A stretch of DNA of 64,000 nucleotides from Actinomycetospora callitridis (GTDB taxonomy: Bacteria > Actinomycetota > Actinomycetes > Mycobacteriales > Pseudonocardiaceae), in the NCBI RefSeq assembly GCF_028737265.1, contig NZ_JAQZAK010000008.1:185458-249457 (forward strand), given 5' to 3'. Each line of letters starts with the position of its first letter. Within the stretch, counting starts at the first letter, position 1. This document shows positions 59,162 through 64,000 of the stretch, in pieces. The translations under genes were made by a program, and so were the position numbers. Below the pieces are notes generated by a model. That model saw only the letters and a list, made by a program, of their open reading frames with translations, was not told the origin of the DNA and made no database searches.

Positions 59162-62100
59162 GCCCCGAGTACTCCTCGGACGCCAGCGTCGCGAACCGCT
59201 CGAGGCCCCCGCGCGAGACCTGGTCGACGCGGAGGTCGTAGCCGTCGGTCGGGTGGTCGTAGACGATCCGCTCGACGGTGCCCCACGGCAGCGCCGGCAC
59301 CCCGCCGTCGGGGACCGCGGAGAACGGGCGCACGGTGGCCCAGGTCCGCTCCGACTGCACCATCGTCCCGCCCCACGACTCGTAGGTCGGGTTGGTGAGG
59401 ATGAACTCGGGGGTGTTCTCGGCGGCGTTCAGACGCAGGGTCGGGGTCGGGGCGATGCCGTCCTGGACCGAGACCTGGTCGACGCAGGGCCAGAGCACGA
59501 CCGAGAGCTGGTCGGCGAACGCCCCGCCGGCGACCACGTCCGGGTTCGGCCGGGCCGCGGCGGCCACGAGGTTCCCGACCGGCTGCATGCGGGCCAGGTG
59601 CGGCGACGCGACCGCGAGCGAGCTCTCCGGCCCGGCGACGCGGTCCTCGACCACCACCCGCGCCGCGGTCGGCCGGCTGCCCGGGAGCTGCACCGGGATC
59701 TCCTGCCACTGGCGGGCGGTGAACCCGCCGACCGGCGTCGCCACCACGGACTCGGCCTCGACCGGCGCGCCCGGGTCGCCCGAGCCGAACTGGACCACGA
59801 CCCGCTGGCGGTCGGGGTCGTTGCCCGCGACGGGGACGACGAGGTGGGTGGGCGCCTCGGGGTCGATCGGGTCGGTGGCGGGCAGCGGGAACCAGCCGGT
59901 GGTCAGGGTGCCGAGCCCGGTGACACCGGGCGGCGGGGTGGTGGGGTCGGCGCCGGGCACGAGCTCGACCTGGTCGTGCCACACCGGCCCGGGATTGGGC
60001 GCCGGGACCGGGGAGGGGTCGTTCGCCGCGAGGGCGAAGTCGCCGGTGCGGGTCTCCGGGGTGGTGGGTGCCCCCACGTCCTCGCGGGTCCGGGCCATCA
60101 CCGTGGCCGCCTCGCCCAGACCGCACCCGCGTCCCGTCAGCGCCTGCATCTGGCTGCCCGCGACGCTCCAGCCCGCGCCCTGCCACACGGGTGCGAGCAC
60201 CATCACCGCGATCAGGAGCCCGACCAGGACCGTCGTGGCGGTGACGAGGACCGCGCGCTCGGGCGTCACGCCGTACGTGCGCTTGTTCGCGCGGCGCCGC
60301 CACCACAGCCAGCCGGAGGCGACCGCCGCGACGAGCAGCCACCACCAGACGTCGCGCAGATAGAACTGGTCCCAGTGCGGGGCGAACTGCTCGAGGTCGA
60401 GCATCGAGATCTCGGTGTCGAGGTGGTCGCCGAAGGGCTGGCCGCGGTCGCTGTAGGGCTTCCAGGTGTTGGGTCCGGCGAACCCGAGCACGGCCGCGCC
60501 GCTGATGAGCAGCACCGACGCCCCGGTCACGAGCGCGCCGGCGCGGCGGGGCAGGGGCGAGTGCAGCAGCGTCAGCGCGAGCAGCACGGTGGCCGGTGCC
60601 GCGACCGCCCCGAAGTGGTTGACCCACTTCGTGGGCCCGAGCGCCAGCAGACCCAGCGCGACGGCCGTGGTCACCGCGGCGGCGAGGGTGGCGTCCCGCA
60701 GGCGCCCGCCGGCCGGGCCGCGTCCGCTGCCGATCGACACGACGACCAGGAGCACCACGGTCAGCAGTACCGGCAGCCGGCGTCCCCACGTGCCGGTCTC
60801 GATCATCGTCCGGTAGTGGGCCCACTCCTCGTACCAGGGGAAGGTCAGGTAGTACCAGCTGTGGACGTCGGTGGCCTCGATGACGTCGCCCAGGGTGGCG
60901 TCGCCGAAGCCGATCGGGATCGCGATCGTGCCGGCGGCGATCACGGCCCCCGCGGCACCGAGCCGCGAGCGCCAGCCGCGGGCCACGAGCCAGCGCCACA
61001 ACCACGGCAGCGCGACGACCACGGGCGCGGCGGCCACCAGCCCGGACGGCGAGACGCTCACCGCGAGCGCGGCGAGGGCCGTCGCCGGGATCAGGGGGCC
61101 GACGGCCTGGCGCCGGCGCGCGAGCTCGGCGAGCACGAGCACACCCGCGGACAGCGGGACGATGACGACCTCCGGCCGCAGCGCCATCCCGTACGGCAGC
61201 CACCAGGCGAGGTGCGCCAGCAGCAGCGCCCAGGCGACACCGGGCAGACGTCCGGACCGGCCGAGCAGCGTGACCAGCAGGGTCCGCAGCAGCCACCACG
61301 TCATGAGCCCGAGCAGCAGCGGCAGCAGGCGCATCCACAGCAGGCCCCAGCCCGGCAGCCCGATCGCCACGCCGAGGTGGCCCCAGAGCGCCATGAGGTA
61401 CTGCGACAGCACGAACGGGTTCTCCGTCGTGTTGAACATGTAGATCTGGTTGCCGATGTAGCCCGTCGGCGTCGCGGCCCTGGCCATCGCCGTGTACCAG
61501 GAGTCGTCGTTCTGCAGCGGCCCGAGCACCACCCAGGCTGCGGAGACGAGCAGCACGACGGCGTCCGCCGGGTGGAACCGTGGTCGTTCGAGGCCGGGTC
61601 CGCGGCCGCGCCATCGCCGCACCGCCATCCACAGCGTCGCCGCCAGCGCGAGCGCGTGGAGCACGAGCAGGACGAGCTTCAGGGTGCTCGGGAACGACGA
61701 GTAGCGGTCGTCGGTGTGCACGGTCGCGGTGAGACCCGGCGTCCCCGGCGCCTCGGTAGCGAGCTCGGCGACCTGCGGCACGAGCGCGCCGGGCCGGTCG
61801 ACGAGCAGCTGCCCGTCGCGCTCCACCCGCGTCCCCGCCTGGTCGGCGACGATCCGGTAGGTGCAGTCGCCCAGCGGGAGCAGCTCGTCGAGCACCGTGG
61901 CACCCGAGCCCGTGATGACGACGCGGCCGCCGCTCGTGCCGGCCGTCAGTCCCCGCCCGGGCGTGCCGGCGGACTCCGGCTGGGTGCGCAGCGCGTCGCC
62001 GCCGGGGCGCAGCGCCGCGCACGGCACGTCGGCGGTCATGCTCAGCGGGCGGTAGGGCGTCAGCGGCAGGCTGGTCGACGCCGCCGGGGTGCCGGCCTTC

Positions 62101-62297
62101 GGCCAGGTGACGACGGGGTCGTCCGCGATGACCGGCGCCAGCGGGATCGCGAGCCCGAGCACGACGGTGAGCGCCGCGAGGGCCGCGAGCCACCAGCCGG
62201 CCGCGCGCGAGCCACCACGACGCCCGGGACCGGACTCGTCGCCGGGGGCGTCGGGAGCCGGGCCCGGCCGGCTCTCCTGCGCTGCCACCACGGCCAT
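59145..62297 (-). CDS. Emb-type arabinosyltransferase (GT53), clustered copy B
   Basis: 1050 residues from ATG 62297. The Emb architecture is complete: one N-terminal helix (GWWLAALAALTVVLGLAIPL), a domain with paired Cys, a multi-helix core, and a C-terminal domain. The donor loop is the most divergent of the four: NDDSWYTAMARAAT, with D264-D265 and Ser in place of Gly, followed by TGYIGNQIYMFNTTENPF. LGPTKWVNHFGAVAAP is the conserved core motif. Which mycobacterial Emb it corresponds to cannot be decided by eye. It starts the minus-strand emb-emb-dprE1-dprE2 run and has a TATCGT box eight bases upstream, suggesting a leaderless mRNA. Confidence 0.9.
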   Translation of the reverse strand: MAVVAAQESRPGPAPDAPGDESGPGRRGGSRAAGWWLAALAALTVVLGLAIPLAPVIADDPVVTWPKAGTPAASTSLPLTPYRPLSMTADVPCAALRPGGDALRTQPESAGTPGRGLTAGTSGGRVVITGSGATVLDELLPLGDCTYRIVADQAGTRVERDGQLLVDRPGALVPQVAELATEAPGTPGLTATVHTDDRYSSFPSTLKLVLLVLHALALAATLWMAVRRWRGRGPGLERPRFHPADAVVLLVSAAWVVLGPLQNDDSWYTAMARAATPTGYIGNQIYMFNTTENPFVLSQYLMALWGHLGVAIGLPGWGLLWMRLLPLLLGLMTWWLLRTLLVTLLGRSGRLPGVAWALLLAHLAWWLPYGMALRPEVVIVPLSAGVLVLAELARRRQAVGPLIPATALAALAVSVSPSGLVAAAPVVVALPWLWRWLVARGWRSRLGAAGAVIAAGTIAIPIGFGDATLGDVIEATDVHSWYYLTFPWYEEWAHYRTMIETGTWGRRLPVLLTVVLLVVVSIGSGRGPAGGRLRDATLAAAVTTAVALGLLALGPTKWVNHFGAVAAPATVLLALTLLHSPLPRRAGALVTGASVLLISGAAVLGFAGPNTWKPYSDRGQPFGDHLDTEISMLDLEQFAPHWDQFYLRDVWWWLLVAAVASGWLWWRRRANKRTYGVTPERAVLVTATTVLVGLLIAVMVLAPVWQGAGWSVAGSQMQALTGRGCGLGEAATVMARTREDVGAPTTPETRTGDFALAANDPSPVPAPNPGPVWHDQVELVPGADPTTPPPGVTGLGTLTTGWFPLPATDPIDPEAPTHLVVPVAGNDPDRQRVVVQFGSGDPGAPVEAESVVATPVGGFTARQWQEIPVQLPGSRPTAARVVVEDRVAGPESSLAVASPHLARMQPVGNLVAAAARPNPDVVAGGAFADQLSVVLWPCVDQVSVQDGIAPTPTLRLNAAENTPEFILTNPTYESWGGTMVQSERTWATVRPFSAVPDGGVPALPWGTVERIVYDHPTDGYDLRVDQVSRGGLERFATLASEEYSGREYLG

Positions 62298-62305
62298 GGG
62301 TTGCG

Positions 62306-62311
62306 ACGATA
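62306..62311 (-). promoter_or_regulatory. -10 box of the emb-emb-dprE1-dprE2 run
   Basis: TATCGT on the minus strand is eight bases from the emb ATG at 62297, with no Shine-Dalgarno sequence between, pointing to a leaderless transcript. Confidence 0.5.
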
Positions 62312-62377
62312 TCGACGCGCTCCCGGTGCACCCCGACGAGGTCGCGCTCCCGGGCCCGTCGGCGGGTACCCGCCGCC

Positions 62378-62947
62378 ATGACCAAGGGCGCTGCGGACTA
62401 CGCGAAGGACTACACCCACCCCGAGCTGCGTGAACGCCTCAAGGAGGAGATCAAGCAGTCGGACAGGGGTGGGGCACCCGGGAAGTGGTCGGCCCGCAAG
62501 AGCCAGCTGCTCACCCAGGAGTACGAGAAGCAGGGGGGTGGCTACGAGCACCCCGACCGGCCCACGGATGCCCAGCGCAGCCTCGAGCAGTGGACCGACG
62601 AGCAGTGGCAGACCGCCGACGGCTCCACCGACGCGCGCGGCGACGGCGAGACCGACCGCTACCTGCCGAAGAAGGCCTGGGAGGAGATGTCGGACGACGA
62701 GAAGGAGGAGACCCGCGAGCGCAAGCGGGAGGCCTCGAGGAAGGGCGAGGGCGACGTCCCCAACACGGAGAAGGCGAAGACCGCCCGCAAGGAGGCCCAC
62801 CTCGACGAGATGAAGGCCGACGACGCGGTGAAGGAGGCGCGCTCCCTCGACCCGTCCACCGCACAGCAGGCCCTCGAGCACGAGCGCGAGCACCGCGACC
62901 GCACGACCGTCGAGAAGCAGCTGCAGAAGCAGGCCGACAAGGGCTGA
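62378..62947 (+). CDS. DUF5872-like hydrophilic protein
   Basis: 189 residues from ATG 62378. The N-terminal 90 residues carry a pattern I associate with DUF5872: DYTHPELRERLKEEIKQSD, GKWSARKSQLLTQEYEKQGGGY, and WTDEQWQTADG. The rest is a Lys/Glu/Arg-rich, probably helical region (KKAWEEMSDDEKEETRERKR) with no hydrophobic core. There is no signal peptide. Such proteins are abundant in hydrophilic stress-type sets, but no function is established. It is divergent from the emb run and 50 bases upstream of the gtrA gene. Confidence 0.65.
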   Translation: MTKGAADYAKDYTHPELRERLKEEIKQSDRGGAPGKWSARKSQLLTQEYEKQGGGYEHPDRPTDAQRSLEQWTDEQWQTADGSTDARGDGETDRYLPKKAWEEMSDDEKEETRERKREASRKGEGDVPNTEKAKTARKEAHLDEMKADDAVKEARSLDPSTAQQALEHEREHRDRTTVEKQLQKQADKG

Positions 62948-62985
62948 CCCGGCGGGGCCGCTCCGTGGTGTCCGGCGCTGCCTCG

Positions 62986-62991
62986 TACCCT
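62986..62991 (+). promoter_or_regulatory. -10 box of leaderless gtrA mRNA
   Basis: TACCCT is six bases from the gtrA ATG at 62998. No Shine-Dalgarno sequence is present. Confidence 0.5.
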
Positions 62992-62997
62992 CGAACC

Positions 62998-63432
62998 ATG
63001 ACCGCGGCCGAGACCGGCGAGCGCCCCGCCCCCCTGGGGCTCAAGGCGCAGCTCGTGCGCTTCGTGGCGATCGGCGCCGTCGCCGCCGGCGTCGACCTCG
63101 GCGTGTACGCGGGGCTCCTCGCCCTCGGCGTCTGGGCGCCGCTGGCCAAGGCGGTGTCGTTCATCCTCGGCACCACGACGGCCTACCTGCTCAACCGCCG
63201 CTTCACCTTCGCCTCGTCCTCCGGCGGCGCGGGGAAGTTCCTCGGCTTCGTGCTGCTCTACGGCTCGACCTTCGCAGTCAACGTCGGCGTCGCCAGCCTC
63301 GTGCTCTACGTCATGGGCGCGCCCTCGGTCGACCCGGGCGTCCTCGCCGGCTTCCTGTCCTGGTTCGTCGCCCAGGCCTGCGCGACGACGATCAACTTCG
63401 TCGTCATGCGCACCGTGATCTTCCGCGACTGA
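62998..63432 (+). CDS. GtrA-family membrane protein (Rv3789-like)
   Basis: 144 residues from ATG 62998. Four membrane helices fit the GtrA family: FVAIGAVAAGVDLGVYAGLL, LAKAVSFILGTTTAYLLNRRFTF with the conserved NRRFTF end, FVLLYGSTFAVNVGVASLVL, and the closing AQACATTINFVVMRTVIFRD. GtrA proteins take part in moving or presenting polyprenyl-phosphate sugars. In Mycobacterium the homologue Rv3789 lies beside dprE1 and has been linked to arabinan assembly, so its location here near emb and dprE genes supports the same role. Confidence 0.88.
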   Translation: MTAAETGERPAPLGLKAQLVRFVAIGAVAAGVDLGVYAGLLALGVWAPLAKAVSFILGTTTAYLLNRRFTFASSSGGAGKFLGFVLLYGSTFAVNVGVASLVLYVMGAPSVDPGVLAGFLSWFVAQACATTINFVVMRTVIFRD

Positions 63433-63470
63433 GGTCCTCCCGGTCGCAACGAACGGGCTGTTCGCTGCTT

Positions 63471-63594
63471 CTAGGCGCCGGAACTCCCCGTTCGCGCGAG
63501 GGGCACCTCCCGCATGATCGGGAGGGGTCGGTGACTGCCGAACGTGCCCCTCGCCGACGAACCGGCGGCGCGAACGGGGACTTCGCGCGCCTAG
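63471..63594. repeat. 124-bp imperfect palindrome beside the transposase fragment
   Basis: The left arm (63471-63506) and right arm (63544-63594) pair as follows: CTAGGCGC with GCGCCTAG, CCCCGTTCGCGC (63486-63497) with GCGCGAACGGGG (63568-63579), and GAGGGGCAC (63498-63506) with GTGCCCCTC (63544-63552). The right arm has about 15 extra bases, and a CCTCCC/GGGAGG stem sits in the centre. The outer edge coincides with the transposase stop codon. Confidence 0.7.
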
Positions 63595-64000
63595 GTGTAG
63601 TGCCCAGCTGCGTTGTTGACGCGGGTGATGGGTGGGTGGCCGTCGAGCGCGGTGTGGGTGCGGTGATGGTTGTAGGTGTGGAGCCAGTCGGGCAAGGCGG
63701 CGGCGCGGTCGTTGTTGCTGGCGAAGGGCCGTTGGTAGGCCCACTCGTCGAGCAGGGTCCGGTTGAACCGCTCCGCCTTGCCCGTTGGTCTGAGGCCGGT
63801 AGCGGCGGGTGAAGCAGGCGCGGGCACCCACGTCGGTCAGGGCGTGACGCCACGCGGTGGAGCGGTAGGCCAGCGCGTTGTCGGTCATGACCCGCTCGAT
63901 GCGTTCGACGCCGAGATCGGTGAACGCGGCGGCCGCGCGGCGCAGGAAGCCGGCGCAGGTGTCGCCCTTCTCGTCGGGGTGGATCTCGGCGTAGGCCAGG
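63591..64000 (-). pseudogene. IS481-like transposase, 3' part, frameshifted
   Basis: The minus strand is open from the window end through LAYAEIHPDEKGDTCAGFLRR-type sequence to TDNALAYRSTAWRHAL and RRYRPQTNG. The reading then has to shift frame by one base near 63781-63783 (one extra G in the AACGGG run) to continue KAERFNRTLLDEWAYQRPF and finish at 63591. This is an rve/DDE integrase core: the Asp in TDNA and the Glu in KAERF would be 35 residues apart, as in the family, and lie on opposite sides of the frameshift. The element's other end and its inverted repeats lie outside the window. A sequencing error cannot be excluded. Confidence 0.8.

Noticed and set aside
1..64000. CRISPR arrays, tRNA or rRNA genes
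   Set aside because: No regularly spaced direct repeats and no tRNA-like cloverleaf or rRNA-like stretch was noticed in the gaps. A tRNA scan would be decisive.

Overview
The window comes from a very GC-rich actinobacterium. Two traits suggest a Pseudonocardia-type organism (Pseudonocardiaceae): an arabinogalactan wall locus (glf, glfT2, dprE1, dprE2, four Emb-type arabinosyltransferases, a GtrA protein) and an actinomycete-style gas-vesicle cluster (gvpA-F-G-O-J-L-S-K order). GTG and occasional TTG starts, 4-base stop/start overlaps and many leaderless-looking promoters (a TANNNT box 6-8 bases before the start codon) fit this group. The genus is inferred, and no mycolic-acid genes are visible here.

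Layout. 1-6940: gas-vesicle operon on the + strand, entered in the middle of a gene and ending with an Asp23-family gene. 7051-8954: rmlB and rmlA for dTDP-sugar supply. 8951-10356: small stress-type or unknown genes. 10450-12405: an Aquifex-type aconitase. 12406-28831: a surface-glycan block. It holds two large solitary Emb-type arabinosyltransferases on the - strand, alternating with a lipid-glycan flippase, two SAM methyltransferases, a GT4 glycosyltransferase and a GT-C-like membrane protein on the + strand, then a GlfT2-like galactofuranosyltransferase and an acyltransferase-3/SGNH enzyme. 29158-38271: membrane proteins, then a LysX-type lysyl-tRNA synthetase/MprF fusion in reversed domain order, followed by a transporter and an esterase. 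38392-41361: LuxR regulator, amidase, SRPBCC protein. 41415-45147: glf, a small lipoprotein and glfT2. 45302-53856: DinB-like protein, Gln-rich membrane protein, MFS transporter, two tandem small secreted proteins, mscL, GNAT, a second acyltransferase, and an ECF42-like sigma factor with its DGPF partner. 53938-63432: dprE2, dprE1, emb, emb (all - strand), a DUF5872-like protein and gtrA. 63591-64000: a frameshifted IS481-like transposase running off the end.

How the genes work together. Glf makes UDP-galactofuranose and GlfT2 polymerises the galactan. DprE1 and DprE2 epimerise decaprenyl-phospho-ribose to decaprenyl-phospho-arabinose. A GtrA-type protein may help that lipid donor cross the membrane, and the Emb enzymes use it outside. 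The methyltransferases, flippase, GT4 and acyltransferases look like machinery that builds and decorates a further wall glycan.

The most unusual observations are the domain-swapped LysX with its esterase and transporter, a covarying palindromic element present once between genes and once inside an emb reading frame, active-site changes in RmlB and aconitase, acidic/Arg-rich disordered tails on several Gvp proteins, mutually exclusive hairpins upstream of mscL, and a 124-bp palindrome beside the broken transposase. All assignments rest on reading the sequence by eye; no database search was run.
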